From assembly GCF_024509555.1 (NCBI RefSeq), contig NZ_JAMWEL010000001.1, positions 159,135 through 223,134 on the forward strand: DNA of 64,000 nucleotides, read 5' to 3'. Below, piece by piece: positions 43,987-54,177 of this stretch. Position numbers and translations under genes: made by a program. The stretch comes from Streptococcus suis (lineage in GTDB: Bacteria; Bacillota; Bacilli; Lactobacillales; Streptococcaceae). The stretch's first letter is position 1; every line of letters starts with the position of its first letter. The notes under the pieces were generated by a model. That model was given only the letters and a program-made list of their open reading frames with translations. It searched no databases and was not told the DNA's origin.

Positions 43987-45194
43987 AATTAAACAATCTG
44001 CCTTCTGAGTTTCAGGAGGCTTTGCCGATTTTAGAGAAAATTAAAGCAGCTGGCTTTGAGGCTTACTTTGTTGGTGGCTCCGTGCGGGATGCCATTTTGG
44101 GCCGACCTATTCATGATGTCGACATTGCCACTTCCAGCTATCCGCAAGAAACCAAGCAGATTTTTCCTCGGACTATCGATGTGGGGATTGAGCATGGAAC
44201 TGTCCTAGTCTTGGAAGGTGGCAAAGAGTATGAAATCACGACTTTTCGGACAGAGGAAGAGTATGTTGACTTCCGTAGGCCGAGCCAGGTTTCCTTTGTA
44301 CGTTCCTTGGAAGAGGACCTCAAACGCCGTGACTTCACGGTTAATGCCTTTGCCCTTGACGAAGAGGCCCAAATCATTGACCTTTTTAATGGGCTGACTG
44401 ACTTGGAAAACCGTACCCTACGGGCTGTTGGTATTCCGTCAGAACGATTCAACGAAGATGCCCTCCGTATCATGCGTGGATTTCGCTTTGCAGCGACCTT
44501 GGACTTTGAAATTGAGCCGACTACCTTTGAAGCCATGGTTCAAACTGCACCGCTTTTGGAAAAAATCTCTGTAGAACGTAGTTTTATCGAGTTTGATAAG
44601 CTCTTGGTAGCTCATTTTTGGCGAAAAGGCTTGCGAGCTATGATTGATTCCAAGGCTTACAATTTCTTGCCTGATTTAGCTGGAAAAAGTGATGAATTAG
44701 AGGCCATGCTAACAAGTTTGACAGAGGAATTTCGCTTTTCGACATCTGAACAAGCTTGGGCCATGCTCTTTGTCTGCCTAGGTATTGATAACATCAAATC
44801 CTTCCTGAAAAAATGGAAAACCAGCAATGATTTTCAACGCAGCGTGGTCAAGTTGGTAGAGATTTATCAGCTCCGCCAAGCAGGGCCTGTCACCAAGCAA
44901 ATCTGTTTCAAGTATGGCAAAGAATTCTTGTACTTGGTAGAGGAACTCCGTCAAGCACAGGGGTTGACTACAGATTTTGAAGCAATTGACCAGATCGATC
45001 AAGCATTGACCATTCATGACAAGCATGAAATTGTTGTCAACGGCGGTCATCTGATGAAGGCATTTGACCTCAAACCAGGTCCAGTATTGGGCAATTTGCT
45101 CAAAGAGGTGGAATTCCAGATTGTGGAAGGACAGCTGGAAAACGAAGAGCAAGCGATTATGACATTTGTGAAAGGAATCTTAGAGAATGAGTGA
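43983..45194 (+). CDS. cca: CCA tRNA nucleotidyltransferase
   Basis: The product has 403 residues. Catalytic [20 protein letters not shown] (about residues 31-50) holds the two metal-binding Asp; [11 protein letters not shown] is near 115. It adds or repairs 3' CCA on tRNAs, consistent with the tRNA-Arg at the window start lacking an encoded CCA. It overlaps the next gene by 8 bp. Confidence 0.95.
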   Translation: MKLNNLPSEFQEALPILEKIKAAGFEAYFVGGSVRDAILGRPIHDVDIATSSYPQETKQIFPRTIDVGIEHGTVLVLEGGKEYEITTFRTEEEYVDFRRPSQVSFVRSLEEDLKRRDFTVNAFALDEEAQIIDLFNGLTDLENRTLRAVGIPSERFNEDALRIMRGFRFAATLDFEIEPTTFEAMVQTAPLLEKISVERSFIEFDKLLVAHFWRKGLRAMIDSKAYNFLPDLAGKSDELEAMLTSLTEEFRFSTSEQAWAMLFVCLGIDNIKSFLKKWKTSNDFQRSVVKLVEIYQLRQAGPVTKQICFKYGKEFLYLVEELRQAQGLTTDFEAIDQIDQALTIHDKHEIVVNGGHLMKAFDLKPGPVLGNLLKEVEFQIVEGQLENEEQAIMTFVKGILENE

Positions 45195-47055
45195 TTTTAT
45201 CGTTGAACACCTGACTAAATCTGTCGGAGATAAAACGGTCTTTGCTGATCTGTCTTTCATCATCCATCAAGGTGACCGTATCGGGATTATTGGGGTCAAT
45301 GGTACAGGGAAGACGACTTTGTTGGATGTCCTGTCAGGTCGCATCGGTTTTGACGGAGATGTATCACCTTTTCGTACAAAAAATGCCTATAAAATTGCCT
45401 ATCTGACCCAGGAACCTGATTTTGATGAAAGTAAGACAGTTTTAGATACCGTTCTTTCTTCTGACCTCCGTGAAACCCAGTTGATCCGTGAATACGAGCT
45501 GCTCTTATCTCATTACGATGAAGCTAGTCAAGCAAGACTGGAAAAGGTGATGGCTGAGATGGATTCTCTCAATGCTTGGGAGATTGAAAGTCAGGTCAAG
45601 ACTGTCTTGTCGAAACTCGGTCTAACAGACCTCAACAAAACCGTTGCTGAGTTATCAGGTGGTCTACGTAGACGAGTGCAATTGGCCCAAGTCCTCCTTG
45701 GCAATGCTGACTTGCTCTTGCTGGATGAACCGACTAACCACCTGGACATTGATACCATTGAGTGGTTGACGACTTTCTTGAAAAATACTAAAAAGTCTGT
45801 TCTCTTTATTACCCACGATCGCTATTTCTTGGACAATGTGGCGACACGGATTTTTGAATTGGACCGCGCCAGCTTAACCGAATATCAGGGAAATTACCAG
45901 GACTATGTTCGCTTAAAGGCAGAACAGGACGAGCGAGATGCCGCCCTTCGCCATAAGAAAGAGCAGCTCTACAAACAAGAGTTGGCTTGGATGCGCAGAC
46001 AACCTCAAGCTCGTGCTACCAAGCAACAGGCCCGTATCAATCGTTTCCATGACCTTAAAGGCGATTTAGCCAACAAGATAGACGATAGCGAATTGGAAAT
46101 CAATTTTGAAACCTCTCGTATCGGTAAAAAAGTCATTAACTTTGAAAATGTCAGCTTTTCCTATCCTGATAAGCCCATTTTAGCAGACTTTAACCTGCTC
46201 ATTCAAAACAAGGACCGCATAGGAATTGTCGGTGATAATGGTAAAGGAAAATCTACCTTACTCAATCTAATCGCAGGCGACTTACAGGCAGACAGCGGTA
46301 AGGTAGATATTGGCGAAACCATCCGTATCGGCTACTTCTCGCAAACAATCAAAGGACTAGACGAAAGCAAGCGGGTCATCAATTTCTTGCAGGAGGTGGC
46401 CGAAGAGGCTAAAACGACATCTGGTATGGTTTCTATCGCAGAACTCTTGGAGCAATTCCTCTTCCCACGTAATACTCATGGTACACTGATTGAAAAGTTA
46501 TCAGGTGGGGAGAAAAAGCGACTTTATTTGCTGAAAATTCTCTTGCAACGGCCCAATGTTCTCTTACTGGACGAGCCAACCAACGACTTGGACATAGCGA
46601 CTCTGACAGTCTTGGAACATTTCTTGCAGGGCTTTGCTGGTCCAGTTATCACTGTTAGTCACGACCGTTATTTCCTAGACAAGGTAGCCAATAAAATCTT
46701 GGCTTTCGAAGATAGCGGTATAGAGACCTTCTTTGGCAACTACACAGACTATCTGGATGAGAAGGCCTTTCTGGCTTCCAGCTCTGCCATTTCCTTGGAA
46801 AAACCAAAGGAGAAAACCGAGAAAATCAAAGAGAACAAGAAGCGGATGTCCTACTTTGAGAAGCAGGAATGGGCGACCATCGAAGAGGATATTGCTGGCT
46901 TGGAGGAGCGGATTGCGGAAATCGAGGCGGAAATGCTAACTTGTGGCAGTGATTTTACAAAATTGTCCGATTTGCAGCAGGAATTGGATGATAAAAACGA
47001 CCTGCTCTTGGAAAAATATGAGCGGTATGAGTATCTGAGCGAGTTGGAGGGCTAG
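45187..47055 (+). CDS. ABC-F family ATPase (Uup/YfmR-type)
   Basis: The product has 622 residues with two ABC domains and no membrane segments: Walker [10 protein letters not shown] and GDNGKGKST, signatures LSGGLRRR and LSGGEKKR, Walker [13 protein letters not shown] and [12 protein letters not shown] with both catalytic Glu. A charged linker lies near 240-300 and a C-terminal coiled coil (about 545-622). Relatives act on ribosomes stalled in elongation. It is probably a housekeeping factor, not a resistance protein. Confidence 0.9.
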   Translation: MSDFIVEHLTKSVGDKTVFADLSFIIHQGDRIGIIGVNGTGKTTLLDVLSGRIGFDGDVSPFRTKNAYKIAYLTQEPDFDESKTVLDTVLSSDLRETQLIREYELLLSHYDEASQARLEKVMAEMDSLNAWEIESQVKTVLSKLGLTDLNKTVAELSGGLRRRVQLAQVLLGNADLLLLDEPTNHLDIDTIEWLTTFLKNTKKSVLFITHDRYFLDNVATRIFELDRASLTEYQGNYQDYVRLKAEQDERDAALRHKKEQLYKQELAWMRRQPQARATKQQARINRFHDLKGDLANKIDDSELEINFETSRIGKKVINFENVSFSYPDKPILADFNLLIQNKDRIGIVGDNGKGKSTLLNLIAGDLQADSGKVDIGETIRIGYFSQTIKGLDESKRVINFLQEVAEEAKTTSGMVSIAELLEQFLFPRNTHGTLIEKLSGGEKKRLYLLKILLQRPNVLLLDEPTNDLDIATLTVLEHFLQGFAGPVITVSHDRYFLDKVANKILAFEDSGIETFFGNYTDYLDEKAFLASSSAISLEKPKEKTEKIKENKKRMSYFEKQEWATIEEDIAGLEERIAEIEAEMLTCGSDFTKLSDLQQELDDKNDLLLEKYERYEYLSELEG

Positions 47056-47391
47056 ATGAAAGTTCTTGTCATGTCTTATATGGTCATCTATCTCTTGGTG
47101 ACCTTGGGTGCAGCCCTCTATAGCTATTTTATGACCAAAAAAATGAATGCTTTGCGCTTGATGATGACGGTCTTATCCATGATCCTGCTAGCTGTTTCAC
47201 TCTATTTTTACAGTCAGGCCTATCACGACTTGCAGATGGTGGGATTTGCCATGGGATTTACCTTCATTTCCACTCTTTTTCTCTATAATGGAACCAAGGA
47301 AGGTAGCAATTTTACGACAGTTATGCTCTTTTCCATTGGAAGGTTTATCTTACATATTCAATTTTTAATTTTGCTCTATCTCTTTCGATAG
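47056..47391 (+). CDS. Small four-helix membrane protein, unknown function
   Basis: The product has 111 residues with four hydrophobic segments. Its ATG directly follows the ABC-F stop, so it is co-transcribed. A terminator (GCTCTATC/GATAGAGC, about 47372-47402) overlaps its last codons. Confidence 0.65.
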   Translation: MKVLVMSYMVIYLLVTLGAALYSYFMTKKMNALRLMMTVLSMILLAVSLYFYSQAYHDLQMVGFAMGFTFISTLFLYNGTKEGSNFTTVMLFSIGRFILHIQFLILLYLFR

Positions 47392-47402
47392 AGCAATTTT
47401 TT
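47372..47402 (+). terminator. Terminator of the DUF1149-to-ABC-F operon
   Basis: TTGCTCTATC and GATAGAGCAA pair around TCTTTC and run into T's; the stem includes the preceding stop codon. Confidence 0.8.
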
Positions 47403-47483
47403 ATCCGTACAAATTTTTGAAAAGGCTTTACGCAAACCTTTGCATTATGTTATAATAAAGAAAATACATTTGAGGTGATGATT

Positions 47484-48443
47484 ATGTCTAAAAAAATTAT
47501 CGGTATTGACCTTGGGGGAACTTCTGTTAAATTGGCCATTTTGACTACTGAGGGAGAAATTCAAGAAAAATGGTCTATCAAGACCAATATTTTGGATGAG
47601 GGAAGTCACATTGTACCTGATATTATTGACAGTATCAAACACCGATTTGAAAGCCATGGTTTAACCAAGGACGATTTCTTAGGCGTCGGTATGGGTTCTC
47701 CGGGCGTTGTTGATAGTGAAGCTGGTACTGTTATCGGTGCTTATAACCTCAACTGGAAGACTTTGCAGTTGGTCAAAGATCAGTTTGAATCTGCTCTCGG
47801 TTTACCATTCTTTATCGACAATGATGCCAATGTAGCTGCCCTTGGTGAACAATGGGTTGGTGCTGGAAACAACAATCCAAACGTTGTCTTTATGACGCTT
47901 GGTACAGGTGTTGGTGGTGGTGTCATCGCTGCTGGAAACTTGATTCGTGGGGTCAAAGGTGCTGGTGGTGAATTGGGCCATATCACAGTTGACTTTGATG
48001 AGCCATTTGCATGTACTTGTGGTAAGAAAGGTTGTCTTGAAACTGTTGCTTCAGCAACAGGTATTGTCAACCTCAGCCGTCGTTATGCAGATCAGTACGC
48101 AGGCGATGCAAAACTGAAACAAATGATTGATGATGGGCAAGATGTAACGGCTAAAGATGTCTTTGATTTGGCAAAAGAAGGCGATGATTTGGCTTTGATT
48201 GTCTACAGTCACTTCTCAGAATACCTAGGTGTGGCTTGTGCAAATATTGCAGCAGTCCTCAATCCTGCCTACATCGTTCTGGGTGGTGGTGTATCAGCTG
48301 CAGGAGAGTTCTTATTGGATGGTGTTCGCAAGGTCTTTGCTGAAAACAGCTTCCCACAAATTAAGGAAAGTACACAAATTGTCTTGGCAACACGCGGTAA
48401 TGATGCAGGTGTATTGGGCGCAGCATCACTTGTTTTGAAATAA
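47484..48443 (+). CDS. glk: Glucokinase (ROK family)
   Basis: This 319-residue enzyme phosphorylates intracellular glucose. IGIDLGGTSVK is the phosphate-binding start, TLGTGVGGGVIAAGN lies near 139-153, GELGHITVD near 163, and CTCGKKGCLE holds the ROK zinc-binding cysteines. GAGGTGATG precedes the start. An extended -10 (TGTTATAAT) lies at about 47449. Confidence 0.93.
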   Translation: MSKKIIGIDLGGTSVKLAILTTEGEIQEKWSIKTNILDEGSHIVPDIIDSIKHRFESHGLTKDDFLGVGMGSPGVVDSEAGTVIGAYNLNWKTLQLVKDQFESALGLPFFIDNDANVAALGEQWVGAGNNNPNVVFMTLGTGVGGGVIAAGNLIRGVKGAGGELGHITVDFDEPFACTCGKKGCLETVASATGIVNLSRRYADQYAGDAKLKQMIDDGQDVTAKDVFDLAKEGDDLALIVYSHFSEYLGVACANIAAVLNPAYIVLGGGVSAAGEFLLDGVRKVFAENSFPQIKESTQIVLATRGNDAGVLGAASLVLK

Positions 48444-48449
48444 TAACTA

Positions 48450-48473
48450 AAGCAGGGGTACCCTGCTTTTTTG
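48450..48473 (+). terminator. Terminator after glk
   Basis: AAGCAGGG and CCCTGCTT pair around GTA and are followed by T's. Confidence 0.85.
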
Positions 48474-48561
48474 AATCCGCTGTCACATTTTCTTTATATA
48501 CATATATTGAAAAAGGTAGCAAAAAATCATACAATAATAGTGAAGAAAGGAGTGTTGGTAT

Positions 48562-48840
48562 ATGAAACAAGTGAGTATGCCTAAACTAATTGACTATCTA
48601 ACTATAGTCGGGCTTTTGATTTTACTGTCTGCCTTTTTCCTTGATAACTGGATTCGTGACTGGTTTTTCCCGTCTAGCTGGGGAAACGTAGCAACCATGT
48701 TGATTCTCCCTCTACTGGGGGCTCTAATTCTTATACTATCTATCTACTATAAAAAATTGTGGACTGGTTTAATCAGTATCTTTTTAATTATCTCATTTCC
48801 TTTGATATTCGGTATTGGCTACTTTATATTTGGCCCCTAG
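48562..48840 (+). CDS. Small membrane protein, unknown function
   Basis: The product has 92 residues and three hydrophobic segments. GAAAGGAG precedes the ATG at a suitable distance. It is followed by another small membrane gene after 11 bp, so the two probably form a pair. No family recognised. Confidence 0.6.
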   Translation: MKQVSMPKLIDYLTIVGLLILLSAFFLDNWIRDWFFPSSWGNVATMLILPLLGALILILSIYYKKLWTGLISIFLIISFPLIFGIGYFIFGP

Positions 48841-48851
48841 AAGGAGCGGTT

Positions 48852-49154
48852 ATGAATTTGACTTTACTAAAAAGATTAAATCTAGTTTTGTATGGGATCG
48901 CAATTTTTCTCATCGTCATGCTATTTTTACCAATAGGCCAATGGTTTGATATTGTAAATGTGAATTTTAAACTGACATTTTTCATTATTCCATTTTTCGG
49001 ACTAGCCAGCTTACCAACGGCAATTTATACGAAAAATGTTCGTCAGATATTGTTGAGTCTCATCTTGCTTGCCTTATATTTTATACTGTTTAGCCTAATA
49101 ACTGCCCTATCTGGTTTGTTCCACCTTGATTTTTATTCATTCTTTTTCAAATGA
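48852..49154 (+). CDS. Small membrane protein, unknown function
   Basis: The product has 100 residues and three hydrophobic segments. The start at 48852 has AGAAGGAG upstream; longer in-frame starts fall inside the previous gene. It ends at a small hairpin (AACTCC...GGAGTT) with T's at about 49155-49182. Confidence 0.6.
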   Translation: MNLTLLKRLNLVLYGIAIFLIVMLFLPIGQWFDIVNVNFKLTFFIIPFFGLASLPTAIYTKNVRQILLSLILLALYFILFSLITALSGLFHLDFYSFFFK

Positions 49155-49206
49155 GAACTCCTGTGCAAAACTGGAGTTTTTTGCTAGAATTTGCTATACT
49201 AAGACC

Positions 49207-50046
49207 ATGACTAAAGCAGATATTATTTTTAAAGAAAATATTCGTAAGATTATGGAAGATGGCGTTTTTTCAGAAAATGCTCGTCCACGTTACAAGGATG
49301 GAAATGTCGCTAATTCCAAGTATATTACTGGTTCCTTTGCTGAGTATGATTTGGCTAAGGGGGAGTTTCCTATTACCACACTAAGACCTATTCCGATTAA
49401 ATCAGCCATTAAAGAAATTCTCTGGATTTACCAAGACCAGACTAATGACTTGTCTGTTTTACAAGAAAAGTATGGCGTCCAGTATTGGAATGATTGGGAA
49501 GTAGATGGAACAGGGACCATCGGTGTGCGTTACGGTGCCATTGTGAAAAAACATGATATCATTTCAAAAATCCTCAAGCAATTAGAGGAAAATCCATGGA
49601 ATCGCCGCAATGTGATTTCCTTATGGGATTATGAAGCCTTTGACCAATCTGCAGGTCTCTTGCCATGTGCCTTTCAGACCATGTTTGACGTTCGACGAGT
49701 GGAAGGGGAGATTTATCTGGATGCAACTCTAACTCAGCGGTCAAATGATATGTTGGTAGCTCATCATATCAACGCTATGCAGTATGTAGCTCTTCAGATG
49801 ATGATTGCTAAACATTTTGGCTGGAAAGTTGGTAAGTTTTTCTATTTCATCAACAATCTTCATATCTATGACAATCAGTTTGAACAGGCTGAAGAATTAC
49901 TCCGTCGCACACCTTCAGAAATTGAGCCACGTTTGGTCCTCAATGTTCCAGATGGTACCAATTTCTTTGATATTAAAGCAGAAGATTTTGAGTTGGTGGA
50001 CTATAATCCAGTTAAACCGCAACTTAAGTTTGATTTAGCGATTTAA
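49207..50046 (+). CDS. thyA: Thymidylate synthase
   Basis: This 279-residue enzyme makes dTMP from dUMP with methylene-tetrahydrofolate. Catalytic Cys is in [13 protein letters not shown] (about 159), with [12 protein letters not shown] near 178 and [14 protein letters not shown] near 216. The transcript start must be close to the ATG since TATACT lies at about 49196 and no Shine-Dalgarno is visible, so the mRNA may be leaderless. The N-terminal residues [12 protein letters not shown] support this start. Confidence 0.93.
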   Translation: MTKADIIFKENIRKIMEDGVFSENARPRYKDGNVANSKYITGSFAEYDLAKGEFPITTLRPIPIKSAIKEILWIYQDQTNDLSVLQEKYGVQYWNDWEVDGTGTIGVRYGAIVKKHDIISKILKQLEENPWNRRNVISLWDYEAFDQSAGLLPCAFQTMFDVRRVEGEIYLDATLTQRSNDMLVAHHINAMQYVALQMMIAKHFGWKVGKFFYFINNLHIYDNQFEQAEELLRRTPSEIEPRLVLNVPDGTNFFDIKAEDFELVDYNPVKPQLKFDLAI

Positions 50047-50047
50047 G

Positions 50048-50209
50048 ATGCAGTCTGTTTTCCATTACAAGATAGTTTATGTTTTGGAAGTGAGGGGAAA
50101 TCATTTTGAAAGGGGATATTCTTTCCGTCTAACTTATACAACAGAGTATAAACATTTGTCGATTTGTCCTATATTACTAGTTAACATGTCAATAAATTTA
50201 GACTATTAA
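50048..50209 (+). CDS. Short reading frame after thyA (53 codons), doubtful
   Basis: An ATG one base after the thyA stop opens 53 codons (MQSVFHYKIVYVLEVRGNHF and onward). There is no ribosome binding site and no family is recognised. It may be a remnant of a larger gene or chance. Confidence 0.2.
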   Translation: MQSVFHYKIVYVLEVRGNHFERGYSFRLTYTTEYKHLSICPILLVNMSINLDY

Positions 50210-50242
50210 TTTTTCTTATAGTTCAGCTTATAGAAGGAATAC

Positions 50243-50273
50243 AGGCTATCTCAATGATAGCTTGTTTTTTTTG
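50243..50273 (+). terminator. Terminator between thyA and the pilus operon
   Basis: AGGCTATC and GATAGCTT pair around TCAAT, then eight T's. Confidence 0.75.
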
Positions 50274-50686
50274 ATTTGTACGGAATTTTGTGAAATAGGA
50301 GTTGAAGATTCAAAAACCAATTTTCAATCTGCATATTTAAAAACTGTTATAGGATATGTATAACTTAATGATAATTATAAGGTTTTTAGCATTATTCTTT
50401 AGATAGATATCCAATTTTTAACAAAAGTATTATAGCTCTAGTTAATTATATATTAGAAACATGATATCAAAATATATATGTGTTTTATACACAAACTCAA
50501 TCAATATCTCAATGGAAGAAGGTTTTTCAATTTTTCTGAAACATCGCATTCCGTTCCTTTTCAAAAACATAAATGAAAATGCAGTTGATATATTGAATAT
50601 ATAGATAACTATGTTATAATATTGTTGCAAAACCCACTAACTTTGGTTATCCAAAGAAGTTATATTATATAGAAAAGGAGAAGACT
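50274..50686 (+). promoter_or_regulatory. AT-rich leader region and promoter of the pilus operon
   Basis: No gene is seen. The stretch 50290-50620 is markedly richer in A and T than flanking genes. TTGAAT 50593-50598 and TATAAT 50615-50620 (16 bp, with an upstream TG) form a promoter. The leader has a hairpin ACTTTGG/CCAAAG (about 50639-50656), then AAAGGAG before the pilin ATG. No regulator gene is adjacent. Confidence 0.6.
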
Positions 50687-52291
50687 ATGAAGGCTCTCAG
50701 GAAAATTTTCATGGTTGTGATGAGTTTGCTTTTGGCATTTGGTCCATTGTTAACAAGTGCCAATGATGTAGTGCCAGAAAGTACAACTATTACAATCCAC
50801 AAATTGAGTGCTGGCTCGACAAAGCCAGCAGAAGATGCATTAAAAACCAATGCTGATGGTTCTGAAATTCAACTAGATAGCTTAGGTTTTCCAGTAACAC
50901 CTATGGCTGGAATTAAATTCCAGTGGTTTAAAGTTGGTGACACTGAAACAGTAGAAGAACTCTCAGCAAAAACTTTGGAACAATTGCGTACTACCTATAC
51001 AACTAATGGCATTACTGATGCTACAGGTACAGACGGTACAACAAATGTGGTTGTTTCAAAATCAAACTATGGTCGTTATTGGATAGTCGAACTTTCCAAA
51101 GGTGATGCGAGTGAAGCCAACAAAGCAATGCAGGTCACTAAAACTGTTCCAATGTTAGTTACTTTGCCATTCGGTACAGAAACAGGTTATCAATCAACAA
51201 TCCACCTTTATCCGAAGAATGTGACAGAAACTCCAACACCAGGTAAGGACGTTGCAGAAGTTGGTAATAATTCTACAGGTCAAAATGTTGGGGACACTGT
51301 TAAGTGGTTCTTGAAAGGTACCATTCCAGTTGATATCCGAAATTATACCAAGTACGGCTTCAAGGATGTTCTTTCAGAAGCACTTGATTACTCAGCTGTT
51401 CAAAATGTTAAAGTTGGTGATCAAGTTCTAACTGTAAACACAGACTACACTGTAACATATACAGAAGATACTCGTACCCTTTTAGTTTATTTAACACCTG
51501 CAGGTATTGCTAAATTGGCTGATTATCGTGATGCGCATCCAGATGCTGATTATGCTACATCAGCCGAAGTACAAGATGCAGTTGCACCTAAAGTATTTGT
51601 TTCTGTTGAATTGGATACTGTTTTGAATGAAAAAGCTGTTCCTGGCAAACCTATAACCAACAAAACAACTATTGTCTATGACAATCCTTATGATCCTGAT
51701 GGAGATGAAGAGGAAACTCCTCCTTCAGATGAACCTAAAGTTTACTCTGGTGGTAAAAAATTCAAGAAGGTTGAAGGATCTGAGCAAACACCAGGTAAAT
51801 CATTGGCAGGCGCTGAATTCGGTTTATTTACTAACCAAGAAGCAACAACTGCTGTTTTGTGGACGCAAGAGATGATTGAAGCAAACAAGGCTACAACTGA
51901 TAATGCTGGTAAATTCAAAAATCCTCAAGTTGGTCAACCTGTAGTACTTGTTTCAGATGCAGATGGAACATTTGAAATTCAAGGCTTGGCATATGGTGAT
52001 AATGGTTCAGATGAAGCAACAGCTGAAAGAACTTATTATTTGAAAGAAACAAAAGCTCCAGAAGGCTTTATATTGCCAGCTAATCCAATTGTTTCATTTG
52101 TTGTGAACAAGACTAGCTACTATCAAGACCCAACTGCGACAGATTTGGTTCCAGCTGAGCCAACAAATGTATTCAACAACAAGAAACCGGAACTTCCACT
52201 TACAGGTGGTATCGGTGCAACCTTGTTCATCGTTTCAGGTCTTGCAATGATGGCATTTGCCGCTTATAAACTTAAAAATCGTAAAGCATAA
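50687..52291 (+). CDS. Pilus backbone subunit (LPLTG)
   Basis: The product has 534 residues with a signal peptide (about 1-25). A pilin motif Lys is in TIHLYPKN near residue 180, Cna-B/SpaA-type domains follow, with the E-box YYLKETKAPEGF near 455. LPLTG starts at about residue 503, then a membrane segment and basic tail. These are features of sortase-assembled backbone pilins. It is the first gene of the operon. Assignment to a named S. suis pilus type was not attempted. Confidence 0.9.
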   Translation: MKALRKIFMVVMSLLLAFGPLLTSANDVVPESTTITIHKLSAGSTKPAEDALKTNADGSEIQLDSLGFPVTPMAGIKFQWFKVGDTETVEELSAKTLEQLRTTYTTNGITDATGTDGTTNVVVSKSNYGRYWIVELSKGDASEANKAMQVTKTVPMLVTLPFGTETGYQSTIHLYPKNVTETPTPGKDVAEVGNNSTGQNVGDTVKWFLKGTIPVDIRNYTKYGFKDVLSEALDYSAVQNVKVGDQVLTVNTDYTVTYTEDTRTLLVYLTPAGIAKLADYRDAHPDADYATSAEVQDAVAPKVFVSVELDTVLNEKAVPGKPITNKTTIVYDNPYDPDGDEEETPPSDEPKVYSGGKKFKKVEGSEQTPGKSLAGAEFGLFTNQEATTAVLWTQEMIEANKATTDNAGKFKNPQVGQPVVLVSDADGTFEIQGLAYGDNGSDEATAERTYYLKETKAPEGFILPANPIVSFVVNKTSYYQDPTATDLVPAEPTNVFNNKKPELPLTGGIGATLFIVSGLAMMAFAAYKLKNRKA

Positions 52292-52323
52292 ATTTTTTAA
52301 GATAATATAACTCAATGTGGGTT

Positions 52324-52351
52324 GAAAAGAAAGAAATATTTCTTTCTTTTC
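52324..52351 (+). repeat. Perfect 28-bp palindrome between backbone and small pilin genes
   Basis: GAAAAGAAAGAAAT is followed at once by its exact complement. As RNA it would make a strong hairpin and could limit read-through or protect the upstream backbone mRNA, giving more backbone than downstream products. Confidence 0.75.
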
Positions 52352-52396
52352 CATAAGGCTATTATCTTGGTAGCTTTGTGGAAAGGAGAGAAGACT

Positions 52397-53287
52397 ATGG
52401 CAACAATAGACAAAAGAAGATTCTTGTTACTCTGCTTTGGCTTAGTTTTGTTGCTATTGACGTTAACAAGAAATGCTATTGGTGCAGATGAAGGTTATAC
52501 CATTCGTCTGCAAGGGCAAGTATCAGCTATTCGTTTTCAGTATTGGAGGATGCCGACAACGGATTGGTCAAGTTCGTCTGATGATTTAGAGAGATTGAAC
52601 AGTCTGACGAAGGAAGAACTCCATAGTTTGAGTGAGTTTGAAGGATTCACTGGTCCTGCAAGCGAAAGTGGTGAAGTTTATATTACAGGAATTCCTGCGG
52701 GTGTCTACTATATTCGAGAAATTTCAGATAGAACAGAGCAGTATGTTCCCGTGATTGTGGACTTGACGACTCTAACAAAATCGGTAACGGTTCGTTTAAA
52801 AAACATAGGACCTTTAGGAAGTATTGAACTCACTAAGTTAGGATTTGAAAATCATTCTGATACTTCACCAGAGTATTTATCCTCTGTTTCATTTCAATTA
52901 TTTAGAAAGGGTGATAGTCGTCCATTAAGATTTGATTCTTCTAAACATCTTACGACAGACATGTCATTTAGTCCTCAGTTAACGACGAATGCTGAAGGTC
53001 GTATCCTTGTTTCAGGGCTTACACCAGGAAGTTATTACTTCAAAGAAATTCAAGCCTTGCCTGGTTATATGATTGCTTCAGAGAGTATAGAAGTTACAAT
53101 AAACGGATCTGAATTAGTACAAGTTGTCGTAAAAAACTACCGTGTTCCGCCTCCAAATCAGCCTGAAAAACCACGTGGTTTTTTGCCAAAAACTGGTGAA
53201 ACTCCTATGGCAATAGCAGGAATTTTGATGATTGGTTTTAGCCTATATTTTTATTTATTAAAAAAGAAAAAGCAAAAATTTGATTGA
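52397..53287 (+). CDS. Small ancillary pilin (LPKTG)
   Basis: The product has 296 residues with a signal peptide (about 1-33), two Cna-B-like domains with E-box-like YYIREI (about 105) and YYFKEIQALPGY (about 215), a Pro-rich stalk and LPKTG at about 263, then a membrane segment and Lys-rich tail. It is a likely basal or minor pilin. ATG 52397 follows AAAGGAGAG; an in-frame start at 52322 lies in the palindrome. Confidence 0.82.
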   Translation: MATIDKRRFLLLCFGLVLLLLTLTRNAIGADEGYTIRLQGQVSAIRFQYWRMPTTDWSSSSDDLERLNSLTKEELHSLSEFEGFTGPASESGEVYITGIPAGVYYIREISDRTEQYVPVIVDLTTLTKSVTVRLKNIGPLGSIELTKLGFENHSDTSPEYLSSVSFQLFRKGDSRPLRFDSSKHLTTDMSFSPQLTTNAEGRILVSGLTPGSYYFKEIQALPGYMIASESIEVTINGSELVQVVVKNYRVPPPNQPEKPRGFLPKTGETPMAIAGILMIGFSLYFYLLKKKKQKFD

Positions 53288-53301
53288 ATGGGGGAGTGTA
53301 G

Positions 53302-54177
53302 GTGCGTAAAGATAGAAAAAATTCCAGTAAATCTCATTCTAATCTTGCGTTTCTCTTCATTTTCTTCATTGGATTCTTACTCTTATCCTACCCTATTTTA
53401 GGTCAAGTAATGACTTTTTTTCAAGCACAGGAGCAAATTGCAACCTATGAGAAAGAAGTTAAAAAATTGGAACCTGAGGAAATAAGTAAGAGATTAGAGC
53501 TGGCTCAAGCCTATAATGCTTCCCTAATTTCTTTATCAGATGAAAAAGGATTGCAAGATCCATTCACAAAAGAAGAAAAAGAAGCGGGTCGTGCAGAATA
53601 CGCTAGGATGTTAGAAATACATGAACAAATCGGATATATAGAAATTCCTCGGATACATCAAGAGTTGCCGATTTATGCAGGCACAGCAGAAGTCGTATTA
53701 CAAAAGGGAATTGGTCACTTGGAAGGTACTTCCTTGCCGGTTGGTGGTGAAAATCGCCATACGGTCCTTACTGGACACAGGGGGCTTCCTAATGCCCGCT
53801 TGTTCACTGATTTAGATAAGGTCAAGGTGGATGATATTGTTTTACTACAAGTTCTAGATAAGACATTTGCCTACCAAGTCGATCAAATCCTGACTGTTGA
53901 ACCGACGGATATATCTCATATCTCCATCATACCTGAAGGAGATTATCTAACTTTAATAACCTGTACTCCCTATATGGTTAATACACACCGCCTTCTTGTG
54001 CGGGGTGTTCGAGTTCCATTTGAAGAAAAAGAAATTCAAGAAAAAATTTCAAAACAGCAGGAGTCTAGACTACATCCGCTTATCTATCTTAGTTTAGTTC
54101 TTATTCCAGTCATGCTTATCCTTTTTTGGATATTTGGTTCAAGAAGAAAGAAGAGGGATAAAGATGAGGAGGATTGA
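53302..54177 (+). CDS. Class C pilus sortase, first copy
   Basis: The product has 291 residues, a GTG start after GGGGGAG, with N- and C-terminal membrane segments. The catalytic His is in LTGHRGLP, Cys in TLITCTPYM, Arg in HRLLVRG. The lid motif DPF (near residue 88) that covers the active site of class C sortases is present. It polymerises pilins through the pilin-motif Lys. It overlaps the next sortase by 14 bp. Confidence 0.92.
   Translation: MRKDRKNSSKSHSNLAFLFIFFIGFLLLSYPILGQVMTFFQAQEQIATYEKEVKKLEPEEISKRLELAQAYNASLISLSDEKGLQDPFTKEEKEAGRAEYARMLEIHEQIGYIEIPRIHQELPIYAGTAEVVLQKGIGHLEGTSLPVGGENRHTVLTGHRGLPNARLFTDLDKVKVDDIVLLQVLDKTFAYQVDQILTVEPTDISHISIIPEGDYLTLITCTPYMVNTHRLLVRGVRVPFEEKEIQEKISKQQESRLHPLIYLSLVLIPVMLILFWIFGSRRKKRDKDEED

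Noticed and set aside
50442..50630. Minus-strand open frame of 62 codons in the AT-rich region
   Set aside because: AT-rich DNA gives chance frames; no ribosome binding site and no similarity to a known family.
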